Part shown: one piece after another, positions 22,536 to 32,248 of the stretch
How the letters are laid out: every line of letters begins with the position of its first letter
Position numbering within the stretch: the stretch's first letter is position 1
Source: Streptomyces wedmorensis
GTDB lineage: Bacteria; Actinomycetota; Actinomycetes; Streptomycetales; Streptomycetaceae
DNA: 32,937 nucleotides
Assembly: GCF_000716445.1 (NCBI RefSeq)
Contig: NZ_JNWK01000073.1
Coordinates: forward strand, 1-32,937
Direction: 5' to 3'
Notes under the pieces: model-generated
What the model saw: the letters and a program-made list of their open reading frames with translations, nothing else
What the model was told of the DNA's origin: nothing
Database searches by the model: none
Position numbers and translations under genes: made by a program

Positions 22536-25079
22536 GTGACGGAGAAGGTCGAGGCAGTCCGCGGTCCGCAGTCGCGTGGAGTCGGGCCGGTACGGCCGCT
22601 CCCCGATCGCCGTGCCCACGAGCTCTTCGAGGAGTGCGCACGCGAGACGCCGTCGGCGCTCGCCGCCGTGCACCGCGGGACCCGCTGGACCTACGCGGAG
22701 CTCGACGCGGCGGCGGACCGGGTGGCCGGGGCGCTCCTGGCGGCCGGGCTGCGGCCCGAGGGCGTCGTCGCGGTCATCAGCCGGCGCTCGCTGGACTGGC
22801 TGGCGGCGATCCTCGGCATCTTCAAGGCGGGCGGGGTCTACCTGCCGATCGACCCGGCGTACCCCGACGAGCGCATCGCCGACCTGCTGCGCCGCAGCGG
22901 GACGCGACTGGCGCTGGTCGAGGCCGAGGTGTCGGCGCGTCCGCTGGAGGAAGCGGCCGTCCGGGCGCTCCCGCTGGCGCCTTCGGCGGCCGTCGCGGCC
23001 CGGCCGGAGCGCGTCGCGGAGGACGCGCTCGCCTACATCTACTTCACCTCCGGTTCCACGGGCGCGCCGAAGGGCGCCGCCTGCGAGCACGCCGGCATGC
23101 TCAACCACCTGCTGGCGAAGGTGGACACCTTCGAGCTGGAGCCCGGCACGGTCGTCGCGCAGACCGCGTCCCAGTGCTTCGACATCTCGCTGTGGCAGGC
23201 GATCGCGCCGCTCACGGTCGGCGGCAGCACCGTGATCATCGATCCCGAGCTGATGCTGGACGTCCCCGGCCTCCTCCGGCTGCTCGGTGAGGAGAACGTC
23301 GGTGTGCTCCAGCTCGTCCCGAGCTACCTGGACGTGATCGTCACCCGGCTGGAGGGGGGCGACCCCGCGCCCGGCTCGCTGCGGATGCTCGGCGTCACCG
23401 GCGAGGCCGTGAGCCGGCAGGTGCTCACCCGCTGGTTCAAGCAGTGCCCCGAGGTGCCGGTGGTCAACGCGTACGGCGCCACCGAGGCGTCCGACGACAC
23501 CACGCACGAGGTCATCCGCTCCATGGCGGACGACGAGCAGGTCACCGTGGGCGTGCCGATCGCCAACGTCCTCGTCGACGTGATCGGCGAGGACGGACTG
23601 CCGGTGCGGGACGACTCGGTCGGTGAGGTCACGTTCTCCGGCGTCTGTGTCGGCCGGGGCTACATCAACGACCCCGAGCGTACGGCCGAGGCCTTCGGCG
23701 ACGACCCCGTCCGGCCCGGTCTGCGCCGGTACCGCACCGGTGACTACGGGCACTGGCTGCCCGACGGCCGGCTCCGGTTCGTCGGCCGGCGGGACGAGCA
23801 GGTGAAGATCAGCGGCATGCGGGTCGAGGTCGGCGAGGTCGAGGCCCAGCTCCTCCGGGTGCCCGGCGTCCTGTCGGCGTGCGTGATCGTGATGCCGGAC
23901 GGCGTGAGCAAGCGCCTGGCCGGGTTCTACACCGCCGAGCAGGCCATTCCGGCCGTGCGCGAGCTGCTGGCCGAGCGGCTGCCGCTCCAGCTGATCCCGC
24001 GGACCCTGCGCTGGCTGCCCGAGCTCCCGCTCACCGACAACGGCAAGGTCGACAAGCGCGGTCTCGCCGACCTGGAGACCAACAGTGCGAGCGGCAACAG
24101 CCTGACGCCACCGCGGACGGACACCGAACGGCGGATCGCCACGGTCTGGGCGGAGGTCCTCGGCCTGCCGCTCGACGAGGTCGGCCGCAACGACGACTTC
24201 TTCGCGTTCGGCGGCGGCTCGCTGGCCGCGGTCCGGCTCGTCGTGCAGCTCGGCGGGCTCATCTCGCTCGTCGACCTGATGGCGAACCCGGTGCTCGCCG
24301 ATCTGGCGCAGGCGGCCGACGGGGCCGGCTCGGACGACTCGTCGCTCCTGCAGCCCCTCTCGGTTCCCGCGAGCGCGACCACGGCGCTGGTGTGCGTGCC
24401 GTACGAGGCGGGCAACGCGCTCAACTTCGAGGCCATGGCCCGGGCGCTGTCCGCCTCGGACGTGGCGGTGTACGCGGTGGAGCTGCCCGGCCACGACATC
24501 GCCAGGCCCGACGACGAACTGGTCGGCGTCGACGTGATCGCCGGCCGGCTGAGCGAGGAGATCCGCGAGCGGATCGGGATCCCCGTGGCCCTGTGGGGCC
24601 ACGGCGCGGGCGTGGCGCTCGCGTTGGAGACCGCCCGCTCGCTGCGGACCGCCGGCGCGCCTCCGCGACACCTGTTCCTGGCGGCGGCCACCGGGCAGGA
24701 GTCCGACGGCGAGCCGGCCGCGGCCGGCTCGGCCGACATCGGCGCCTGGCTGCGCGACGCCGGTGCGCTCACCGACGTCGACCAGTCGCGGTCGAGCCGC
24801 ACCGAGCTGATCGAGCGGGCCTATCTGCACGATCTCGGCGAGGCGGAGCGCTCGCTCGGCGCCTTCGCCGGGACGCTCGACGTCCCCGCCACCGTCATCG
24901 TGATCCCCCGGGCGCCCGGCGAGAGCGATGCCGCCGCGCGCTGCGCGGACGTGCTTCCCGGCGCCCGTACCACCCGGTTCGAGGACGCGGGCCGCTATCT
25001 CGTCCGGAGCCACCCCGCCGCGGCGGCGGAGCTCGTCGCCGCGACCCTCGCGGACGCGGAGCAGGGCGGTACCCGTTGA
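22536..25079 (+). CDS. NRPS: adenylation domain, PCP and degenerate thioesterase; probable 2,3-diaminobutyrate module
   Basis: 847 aa from GTG 22536. A domain about 35-520 (YFTSGSTGAPKG near 168, YRTGDYGHWLPDG, RRDEQVKISGMRVEVGEVE, NGKVDK near 502), PCP about 535-600 (DDFFAFGGGSLAAVRLV, Ser near 562), then a full-length alpha/beta-hydrolase thioesterase domain (about 612-847). The TE nucleophile motif GxSxG reads GHGAG: residue 690 is Gly instead of Ser, and the usual His position (GGHF) reads AGRYL. A-domain pocket read by hand against PheA: D-I-W-Q-G-T-A-D-D; two acidic residues at the pocket base fit a side-chain amine. The downstream genes look like a DABA pathway, so I infer DABA as substrate. 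First gene of the operon, under SsaA-type site 3. Confidence 0.87.
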   Translation: MTEKVEAVRGPQSRGVGPVRPLPDRRAHELFEECARETPSALAAVHRGTRWTYAELDAAADRVAGALLAAGLRPEGVVAVISRRSLDWLAAILGIFKAGGVYLPIDPAYPDERIADLLRRSGTRLALVEAEVSARPLEEAAVRALPLAPSAAVAARPERVAEDALAYIYFTSGSTGAPKGAACEHAGMLNHLLAKVDTFELEPGTVVAQTASQCFDISLWQAIAPLTVGGSTVIIDPELMLDVPGLLRLLGEENVGVLQLVPSYLDVIVTRLEGGDPAPGSLRMLGVTGEAVSRQVLTRWFKQCPEVPVVNAYGATEASDDTTHEVIRSMADDEQVTVGVPIANVLVDVIGEDGLPVRDDSVGEVTFSGVCVGRGYINDPERTAEAFGDDPVRPGLRRYRTGDYGHWLPDGRLRFVGRRDEQVKISGMRVEVGEVEAQLLRVPGVLSACVIVMPDGVSKRLAGFYTAEQAIPAVRELLAERLPLQLIPRTLRWLPELPLTDNGKVDKRGLADLETNSASGNSLTPPRTDTERRIATVWAEVLGLPLDEVGRNDDFFAFGGGSLAAVRLVVQLGGLISLVDLMANPVLADLAQAADGAGSDDSSLLQPLSVPASATTALVCVPYEAGNALNFEAMARALSASDVAVYAVELPGHDIARPDDELVGVDVIAGRLSEEIRERIGIPVALWGHGAGVALALETARSLRTAGAPPRHLFLAAATGQESDGEPAAAGSADIGAWLRDAGALTDVDQSRSSRTELIERAYLHDLGEAERSLGAFAGTLDVPATVIVIPRAPGESDAAARCADVLPGARTTRFEDAGRYLVRSHPAAAAELVAATLADAEQGGTR

Positions 25080-26572
25080 GGCTGACCGGCCGGCTCGCGG
25101 CGGCGCCGGACGAGTTCATCCGGCAGGAGTTCCTCGAACCGCAGTTCCGGCACGAGGTCGCCCACCTGCTGCCCTGGTACGTCCTGATCGAGAAGGCTCT
25201 CCTGCGGGAGTACCGCCGTCTCGGCGTGCTGTCGGCGCACGAGGTGGAGCGGCTCGCGGAGGCGCTCGGCGGGCTGACCGCGGAGGAGCTCACCGCGGGT
25301 GCGGGGGCGGCGCTCACCGACATCGCGCTGGCGATGGAGAAGCGGGTGGCGGAGGTCGTCCCGGAGCCGGTTCCCGCCTGGCACGTCGACCGGAGCCGCA
25401 ACGACCTGCAGGCGTGTGCCCAACTGCTGTACGGGCGCCTGCAGGTGACCGAGATCGCGGCGATGCTCGGGGAGCTGGCCGAGGTCGCGCACGCACGCGC
25501 GTCCCAGGACGTGACCTCGCCGATGCCCGGGTACACGCACCTCCAGTCGGCGCAGATCATCACGCCGGGCTTCTACCTCAGCGCCGTGGCGGAGCACGCG
25601 CTGCGGGTCTCGTCCCGGCTGCTCGCCACCTACGACCGGATCAACTTCTCGCCGCTCGGCGCCGGGCCCATGGCCGGGCAGGAACTCGCCTGGGACCGCG
25701 ACTGGCTGGCGCGGGCCATCGGCTGCGCGGGCCCGGTCCCGCACGCGCTGTCCGCGGTGGCCTCGCGGGAGTGGCTGCTCGACGTCGCCGCGGACATCGC
25801 CTCGGCGGGCGTGGGGTTCAGCCGGGTCCTGACCGACCTCATGGCCTGGTCGTCGAGCGCGTACGGACTGGTCGAGCTGCCGGACGAGCTGGCCGGCATC
25901 TCGGCGGCCATGCCCCAGAAGAAGAACTACCCGATCCTGGAGCGGCTGCGCGGCCGCACCGGTCATCTGACGGCCTTCTACGTCGACTTCGCCACGGGCC
26001 AGCGGAACACCCCGTACAGCAACATGGTGGAGGTCTCCAAGGAGGCGGGCCTGCACGCGAGCAACATGTTCGGGGCGATCCGCGCGGTGCTGACCGGGTT
26101 CACCCTGGTCGTCGACCGGCTGGAGTGGCGCACCGACCGGATGCGCGCCGTCTGCGAGGAGGACCACTTCGGCGGCTTCGGCCTGGCCAACGAACTGACC
26201 CTGCGGGCGGGAGTGCCGTGGCGTACGGCCCAGGTCATCGCCGGCAGGTACGTCACCGCGGTGCTGGCCGCCGGCGACGGCCACGCGGGGCACACCGACC
26301 CGGCGGCGCTCGCCGAGGCCGCGCTGGAGGCGGGTCATCCGCTGGAGGACCCGGCGTCGTACCTGACGGGTTCGGCGGACGTGGACGCGCAGCTGCGCGC
26401 GAAGGTGTCCGCGGGCTCGACCGGCCCCGCCTCCGTGCTGGCGCTGCTCGCCGAGCAGCGGAAGCGGCTCGACGGGCTGACGGCGGAGTGGGACGCGCGC
26501 CGGGCCACGGTCGGGGCCGCGATCACCGCCACCGACGCCGCCGTGGCACCGGCGGCGGGAGGAGCCGTATGA
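25076..26572 (+). CDS. Argininosuccinate-lyase-like enzyme (fumarase/aspartase superfamily), probable DABA biosynthesis
   Basis: 498 aa from TTG 25076, which overlaps the NRPS stop (TTGA). Superfamily features: HVDRSRNDLQACAQ (ASL GRSRND motif), SPMPGYTHLQSAQ (MPGYTHLQ motif) and GISAAMPQKKNYP (GSSxMPxKxNP loop). The loop differs from the family: the second Ser, the usual general acid/base, is Ala277. Argininosuccinate lyases release fumarate from an N-succinyl group. Here the likely reaction is release of fumarate from an aspartate-derived adduct made by the PLP enzyme downstream, leaving the beta-amine of 2,3-diaminobutyrate. A homologue in the same gene set is known in pacidamycin-type clusters (from memory). 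Stop overlaps the kinase start (ATGA). Confidence 0.87.
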   Translation: MRLTGRLAAAPDEFIRQEFLEPQFRHEVAHLLPWYVLIEKALLREYRRLGVLSAHEVERLAEALGGLTAEELTAGAGAALTDIALAMEKRVAEVVPEPVPAWHVDRSRNDLQACAQLLYGRLQVTEIAAMLGELAEVAHARASQDVTSPMPGYTHLQSAQIITPGFYLSAVAEHALRVSSRLLATYDRINFSPLGAGPMAGQELAWDRDWLARAIGCAGPVPHALSAVASREWLLDVAADIASAGVGFSRVLTDLMAWSSSAYGLVELPDELAGISAAMPQKKNYPILERLRGRTGHLTAFYVDFATGQRNTPYSNMVEVSKEAGLHASNMFGAIRAVLTGFTLVVDRLEWRTDRMRAVCEEDHFGGFGLANELTLRAGVPWRTAQVIAGRYVTAVLAAGDGHAGHTDPAALAEAALEAGHPLEDPASYLTGSADVDAQLRAKVSAGSTGPASVLALLAEQRKRLDGLTAEWDARRATVGAAITATDAAVAPAAGGAV

Positions 26573-27492
26573 CGAGCCGGCAGCTCATCCAGCCGACGGC
26601 CGGGCAGCACCCCTCCCCCGCCCGGGCCGTCGCGGTCAGTTCCGCCTTCGGCACCTTCGGGGAACTGCTCCAGGGCGCCCTGCCGGACGACGGGCCCGAC
26701 TTCCTGGTCACCCTGCCGATCGCCCGGTGGGCCACCGCGACGTTCGAGTACACGAGCGCACGCGACGGCGTCGAGGTGTTCCCGGCCACGAAGACGAAGG
26801 CCCGCAGGGTCGCCGAGGCCGTCCTCGCGCGCTACGCGGCCGGTGGCGGGTCCCTGCGGCTCGACGGCTCCCTGCCCGAGGGCAAGGGCCTGGCGAGTTC
26901 CTCGGCCGACCTCGTGGCGACGGCGCGTGCCGTGGCGAGTGCGCTCGGCGTCGACCTGCCGCCGCGGGTCGTCGAGGACGTGCTGCGGGAGATCGAGCCG
27001 ACGGACGGCGTCATGTATCCGGGGGTCGTCGCGTTCCGGCACCGCGACGTCGAGCTGCTCGACCGGCTCGGTGCGCTGCCGCCGATGACGATCGTGGGCA
27101 TCGACGAGGGCGGCACCGTGGACACCGTCGCGTTCAACAGGATCCCGAAGAACTTCACGGCGGCGGAGCGGGACGAGTACGCCCGTCTCCTCGACGACGT
27201 ACGGACGGCGGTGCGGGCCGGTGACGCGGCCGCGATCGGCCGGGTCGCGACCCGCAGCGCCCATCTGAACCAGCGCCTCTGCCGCAAGCGGACGCTCGAC
27301 GCGATGACCGCCCTCAGCGCCGAGATCGGCGGGGTCGGTGTCGTCACCGCGCACAGCGGGTCGACGATCGGGCTGCTGCTGCCGCACGACGTCCCCGGAT
27401 TCCGGAGCCGGCTGGCCCAGGCCATCAACCGGTGCGGTCAGCTCGTGCACCGCGAACGGGTCCTCTGCTACCAGACCTTGGCTTCGAGCTGA
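26569..27492 (+). CDS. GHMP-family L-threonine kinase (PduX-like), probable DABA biosynthesis
   Basis: 307 aa; ATG overlaps the upstream stop (ATGA) and GGAG stands 5 nt before it. The GHMP phosphate loop is LPEGKGLASSSADL (about 102-115). The N-terminal AFGTFGELLQG matches the PduX signature GTCGELLQG, and the C-terminal GHMP motif is VVTAHSGSTIGLLL. PduX makes O-phospho-L-threonine from threonine and ATP. Phosphorylation turns the beta-hydroxyl into a leaving group, which fits the PLP beta-replacement enzyme encoded 19 bp downstream. Homoserine kinase or a cobamide-related kinase are the other GHMP options, but neither fits the neighbours. Confidence 0.88.
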   Translation: MTSRQLIQPTAGQHPSPARAVAVSSAFGTFGELLQGALPDDGPDFLVTLPIARWATATFEYTSARDGVEVFPATKTKARRVAEAVLARYAAGGGSLRLDGSLPEGKGLASSSADLVATARAVASALGVDLPPRVVEDVLREIEPTDGVMYPGVVAFRHRDVELLDRLGALPPMTIVGIDEGGTVDTVAFNRIPKNFTAAERDEYARLLDDVRTAVRAGDAAAIGRVATRSAHLNQRLCRKRTLDAMTALSAEIGGVGVVTAHSGSTIGLLLPHDVPGFRSRLAQAINRCGQLVHRERVLCYQTLASS

Positions 27493-27511
27493 ACAGGAAG
27501 CGGAACAAGCA

Positions 27512-29779
27512 ATGATCTACAACGACCTTGTCGAAGCCATCGGGCACACCCCCCTCGTCCGGCTGCGGGCGGCGCCCGCCGACGTGACGGTGGCGGCCAA
27601 GCTCGAACTGCAGAATCTGTTCGCGATGAAGGACCGGGTCGCCCGCCAGGTCATTCTCGAGGCCCGCGCGAACGGGGTCCTGGCCCCCGGCGGCCCGATC
27701 ATCGAGAGCTCCTCGGGCACCATGGCGCTGGGGCTCGCGGTGGCGGGCCACGCGCTCGGCCACCCGGTGCACATCGTCACCGACCCCCGCATCGACGCGA
27801 TCACCCTGGCGAAACTGAAGGCACTCGGCTGCTCGGTGCACGTCGTCGACGCGATGACGGCGAACGGCTGGCAGAGCGCGCGCCTCGAACGGCTGGCCGC
27901 GCTGCGCGAGGAGTACCCGGGGGCGTTCTGGCCGCGCCAGTACTCCAACCCGCAGAACCCCCTCGCCTACGCCGCACTGGCCAAGGAGCTGGTGGCGGAC
28001 CTGGGCGGCGTCGACGTCCTCGTCGGCGCGGTCGGCAGCGGCGGGTCCCTGTGCGGGACGGCCCGCGCCCTGCGGCGGGAGCTGAAGGCGGCGGGACGGA
28101 CCGAGCCGCTGCGGGTGATCGGCGTCGACGCCGTCGGCAGCGTCCTGTTCGGCCAGCCCGACCAGCCGGGACGCAAGCAGAGCGGCATCGGCAACAGCCT
28201 CGTCCCGGGGAACCTGGACCACGCGGAGATCGACGAGGTCCACTGGCTGAACGACCACGAGGCGTTCGTCGCGACCCGTGACCTCGCCCGCGAGGAGGGC
28301 ATCTTCGCCGGGAACTCCTCCGGCTCGGTCTACCGGGTGCTGAAGCACCTGGCCGCCACCGTCCCGCCGGGCACGCGCGTCGTCGGCATCTTCCCCGACC
28401 GCGGCGACCGCTACGTGGACTCGATCTACGACGACGGCTACTGGGAACGCGCCCGCCTCGCCGAACTCCCCTTGCGCACCGAGCCGTCGGAGGTCCCGTA
28501 CGGCACCGAGGTGGACGGCTGGGCGCGGGCGGAGGTGCCGTCCACGCCCCGCAGGCGCCTGGTGTTCGTCGAGTCGAACACGACGGGCACCGGAATGCTC
28601 GCGCTGTCGCGTGCCCGGGACCTCGGGCTGGCACCCGTACTCCTCACCAACCGCCCCGGCAGGTACCCCGGCATCGGCGAGGCCGACTGCGAGGTCATCC
28701 GCTGCGACACCAACGACGCCGACGCGCCAGCGGCGGCCCTCCGGGCCCGCTTCGACGCCGACGAGGTGGCCGGCGTCACGACCACCAGCGAGTTCTACCT
28801 GGAGGCCGCCGCCTCACTGGCCGCGACGCTCGGCGTGCCCGGCAACCCGCCCGCCGCGGTGGCCGCGTGCCGCCGCAAGTCGGAGACCCGCCGGCTGCTG
28901 ACGGACGCGGGACTGCCCCAGCCTGTCTCGGTGGCCGTCACGAGTGAGGCCGAGGTCGCCGAGGCCGTCGCGGCCGCCGGCCTGCCGTGTGTCGTCAAAC
29001 CGGCCGCGGACTCGGCGTCGACGGGGGTGCTGCTGTGCGGCTCCGTCGAGCAGGCCCGGGACCACGCCGCGAAGCTGCTCGCGATCACGCACAACGTGCG
29101 CGAGCAGGCGGTCCCGACGGAGGTCCTGGTCGAGGAGCTCGTCGAGGGAACCGAGTACAGCGTGGAGACGATCTTCGCCGACGGCGAGCTCCACGTCGTC
29201 GGCGTCACCCGGAAGTCGGTGTCGCCCCCGCCGTCGTTCGTCGAGCTGCGGCACGCCTTCCCCGCCCCGCTGGACGAGACCGCGTCCGGCGAGATCGAGC
29301 GGGTGGTACGGGCGGCCGTCGAGGCGGTCGGGCTGCGCCACGGCGCCTGCCACACCGAGCTGCGCCTGACGCCCGCGGGACCGACGGTCATCGAGATCAA
29401 CGCTCGCCTCGCGGGGGGCATGATCCCCGAGCTGATCAGGCTGGCGGGCGGTCCCGACCTGCTGACGCAGCAGCTGCGCGCGGCGGCCGGCCTGCCCGTC
29501 GAGCTCCCGCGGGGAGAGCTGACCCCGACCGGCGTCGCCTTCCTCACCAGCTCCGAAGAGGGCCGGCTGGCGAGCCTGGACGGCCACGAGGCGGCCCGGA
29601 GGCTGCCCGGCGTCGCGGAGGTCCACATCGCGCGCCGGCCCGGCGACCCGGTCCGGCCGGCCACCGACGCCTACGACCGCATGGGATACGTCATCGCCTC
29701 GGCCGACTCGGTCGAGGAGCTCGACCGGTCGCTCGACGCGGCCCTCGACCGCATCACTGTCCGATTGACGAACGACTGA
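27512..29779 (+). CDS. Fusion of cysteine-synthase-like PLP domain and ATP-grasp domain, probable DABA biosynthesis
   Basis: 755 aa from ATG 27512. Residues about 1-310 are a fold-II PLP enzyme of the cysteine synthase/SbnA group: GHTPLVRL, PLP Lys40 in LQNLFAMKDRVA, ESSSGTMALGLA, and the phosphate loop GAVGSGGSLCGT. Residues about 350-755 form an ATP-grasp ligase: PCVVKPAADSASTGV, EVLVEELVEGTEYSVETI, and the metal site HTELRLTPAGPTVIEINARLAGG. Proposed reaction of the first domain: exchange of the phosphate of O-phosphothreonine for the amino group of aspartate, by analogy with SbnA in diaminopropionate synthesis. The ATP-grasp half has no obvious task in DABA formation; amide-bond or peptide formation with DABA is possible. 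Separate in most bacteria, so the fusion itself is informative. Confidence 0.88.
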   Translation: MIYNDLVEAIGHTPLVRLRAAPADVTVAAKLELQNLFAMKDRVARQVILEARANGVLAPGGPIIESSSGTMALGLAVAGHALGHPVHIVTDPRIDAITLAKLKALGCSVHVVDAMTANGWQSARLERLAALREEYPGAFWPRQYSNPQNPLAYAALAKELVADLGGVDVLVGAVGSGGSLCGTARALRRELKAAGRTEPLRVIGVDAVGSVLFGQPDQPGRKQSGIGNSLVPGNLDHAEIDEVHWLNDHEAFVATRDLAREEGIFAGNSSGSVYRVLKHLAATVPPGTRVVGIFPDRGDRYVDSIYDDGYWERARLAELPLRTEPSEVPYGTEVDGWARAEVPSTPRRRLVFVESNTTGTGMLALSRARDLGLAPVLLTNRPGRYPGIGEADCEVIRCDTNDADAPAAALRARFDADEVAGVTTTSEFYLEAAASLAATLGVPGNPPAAVAACRRKSETRRLLTDAGLPQPVSVAVTSEAEVAEAVAAAGLPCVVKPAADSASTGVLLCGSVEQARDHAAKLLAITHNVREQAVPTEVLVEELVEGTEYSVETIFADGELHVVGVTRKSVSPPPSFVELRHAFPAPLDETASGEIERVVRAAVEAVGLRHGACHTELRLTPAGPTVIEINARLAGGMIPELIRLAGGPDLLTQQLRAAAGLPVELPRGELTPTGVAFLTSSEEGRLASLDGHEAARRLPGVAEVHIARRPGDPVRPATDAYDRMGYVIASADSVEELDRSLDAALDRITVRLTND

Positions 29780-29795
29780 GCCGGGACGGGTTGAC

Positions 29796-30848
<1,053 letters not shown>

Positions 30849-30891
30849 ACCGACGGGCGCGGGGCCGGTCGCGGCCCCGGACCCACGTGAC

Positions 30892-30932
30892 ACGGGAAAG
30901 GCGGCGGGCGTGAAGCCCGCCGCCTTTCCCGT
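30892..30932. terminator. Strong hairpin terminator after the DABA operon
   Basis: Perfect 18-bp stem ACGGGAAAGGCGGCGGGC (30892-30909) with its complement (30915-30932) and 5-nt loop GTGAA, 43 bp after the threonine aldolase stop. Confidence 0.9.
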
Positions 30933-30950
30933 ACCGGCGGCTCACACCGT

Positions 30951-31094
30951 GCCCGCCCGTCCCTCCCCTGCCGGCGGCTCGCACCAGGCCGCCCGTCCCT
31001 CCCCTGCCGGCGGCTCGCACCTGGCCGCCCGTCCCTCCCCTGCCGGCGGCTCGCACCAGGCCGCCCGTCCTTCCCGTGCCGGCGGCGCTCCACC
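30951..31094. repeat. 36-bp tandem repeat, four units
   Basis: Units start at 30951, 30987, 31023 and 31059. The core is GGCCGCCCGTCCCTCCCCTG followed by CCGGCGGCTCGCACCA. Units 2 and 3 are nearly identical, unit 1 has one early mismatch, and unit 4 diverges in its last third. A degenerate fifth unit (30915-30950) overlaps the right arm of the preceding terminator. No spacers and no cas genes, so not CRISPR. With the two flanking terminators it fills the 335-bp gap 30849-31183 between convergent genes. Confidence 0.85.
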
Positions 31095-31107
31095 GCAGGC
31101 CGCACGG

Positions 31108-31145
31108 ACGGAGGGCCGACGGCGTCGTCGCCGTCGGCCCTCCGT
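31108..31145. terminator. Strong hairpin terminator downstream of the phenylalanine hydroxylase gene
   Basis: Perfect 17-bp stem ACGGAGGGCCGACGGCG (31108-31124) with its complement (31129-31145) and a 4-nt loop, 38 bp beyond the stop of the minus-strand gene. No T-run. Confidence 0.85.
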
Positions 31146-31183
31146 GTGCCGTTCCCGGGTGTACGCCCGCCGGGCGAGCCGGT

Positions 31184-32026
31184 TCAGCGCCGGGTGCCGA
31201 CCGAGCGGGAGGCCCCGCTGAACAGGGCCGCGATGCTGTCGTCGTCGCAGGTGTCCCAGAAGGAGCCGACCAGGTCCTCGACCTCGTTCATGGAGTCCGC
31301 CTCGAACAGCAGCGGCTGGTACGTGGTGATGTCGTACTTGACGTCGACGAGGCTCTCGATGGACAGCGGCCGGAACTCGGCGCTGCGGAAGTGGTCGAGC
31401 TCGCCGTAGGAGGAGACCAGCGTCGCCCCGTACGCCTTGCGCTCGCCGCGCTCGCGGACGACGCCGCACTCCAGGGTGAACCAGAACACCTTGCCGATGA
31501 ACTGCAGGGCCTCGTCGCTCTCCACCCGGTTCGCGGCCTCGCCGGCCAGCCGGTAGAGGCGGACGAACCGGTCGTTCGCCAGGACGTTCCCGTGGCCGAC
31601 GAGGTCGTGCAGCATGTCGGGGTCCTCGCTGTACAGGGGGGCGCGAGGGTGCCGGATGTACTGGGTGGAGCGGAAGACGGAGTTCGCGAGGCTGCCGCAG
31701 AACTCCTTCAGCGGCACGAGGGTGGCGGCCGACTGGAGACGGAACCCCGATATCGACGTCAGACGGTCGCTGACGTCCCGGAGTTGGGGGACGTGGTCCA
31801 ACGGGATGGCCAGCGCCTCCGCCGATTCGAGGTACTCCGCGGCCGCGTCCACGCGGTGCCGGGCGTCGAGGGCGGCGCATGCCAGCCGCCACACCTCGTG
31901 CTCCCAGTCGATGTACTCGACCACCGGGACGGGGCCGTGCAGGGTGACGTCGGCCGACAGCGCCGCGATCTCCTCGCGGCGCTTCGCATAGGCGGTGTCG
32001 GTGACTTGGTCGCGATGCCCTTGCAT
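31184..32026 (-). CDS. pacX: Phenylalanine 3-hydroxylase (meta-tyrosine synthase), PacX-like
   Basis: 280 aa from ATG 32026, SD GGAG about 10 nt upstream. Pterin-dependent aromatic amino acid hydroxylase: the non-haem iron triad is His140 and His145 in PDMLHDLVGHGN and Glu186 in FWFTLECGV. Ordinary phenylalanine 4-hydroxylases have Phe after that Glu (VEFGL); this protein has Cys187, and Thr202 follows. From memory, Cys187 and Thr202 are the residues that set meta- rather than para-hydroxylation in PacX, and the numbering agrees here. The product, meta-tyrosine, is a hallmark residue of uridyl-peptide antibiotics. A plain Phe-4-hydroxylase is the alternative but fits neither the Cys nor the context. 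Transcribed towards the DABA operon. Confidence 0.92.
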   Translation of the reverse strand: MQGHRDQVTDTAYAKRREEIAALSADVTLHGPVPVVEYIDWEHEVWRLACAALDARHRVDAAAEYLESAEALAIPLDHVPQLRDVSDRLTSISGFRLQSAATLVPLKEFCGSLANSVFRSTQYIRHPRAPLYSEDPDMLHDLVGHGNVLANDRFVRLYRLAGEAANRVESDEALQFIGKVFWFTLECGVVRERGERKAYGATLVSSYGELDHFRSAEFRPLSIESLVDVKYDITTYQPLLFEADSMNEVEDLVGSFWDTCDDDSIAALFSGASRSVGTRR

Positions 32027-32248
32027 GAAAGATCACTCCAATTCGAAGGAACGCGTGGGGGAACCCGTCGGCGCCACGCGCGCGCGAGCGCGGCCGGACC
32101 GCCCCGGGGAAGACGTCCTCCCGGGCCGCCGGGCCGGCGGAGGCACGCCGTGAGGGCGGGACCTCCGGTCGCGGCCCGGTCGGACCGGGAGACGGAATCC
32201 GCCCTGGTCACGCGCCCTACCCCTCGTCTCGGCGGGCGGCACGCATGG

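Noticed and set aside
30915..31094. CRISPR array
   Set aside because: The 36-bp units are directly tandem without spacers, and no cas genes are present.
32033..32242. Short minus-strand ORF upstream of the phenylalanine hydroxylase
   Set aside because: Arg/Pro/Gly-rich translation typical of out-of-frame GC-rich DNA; no SD, no motif.
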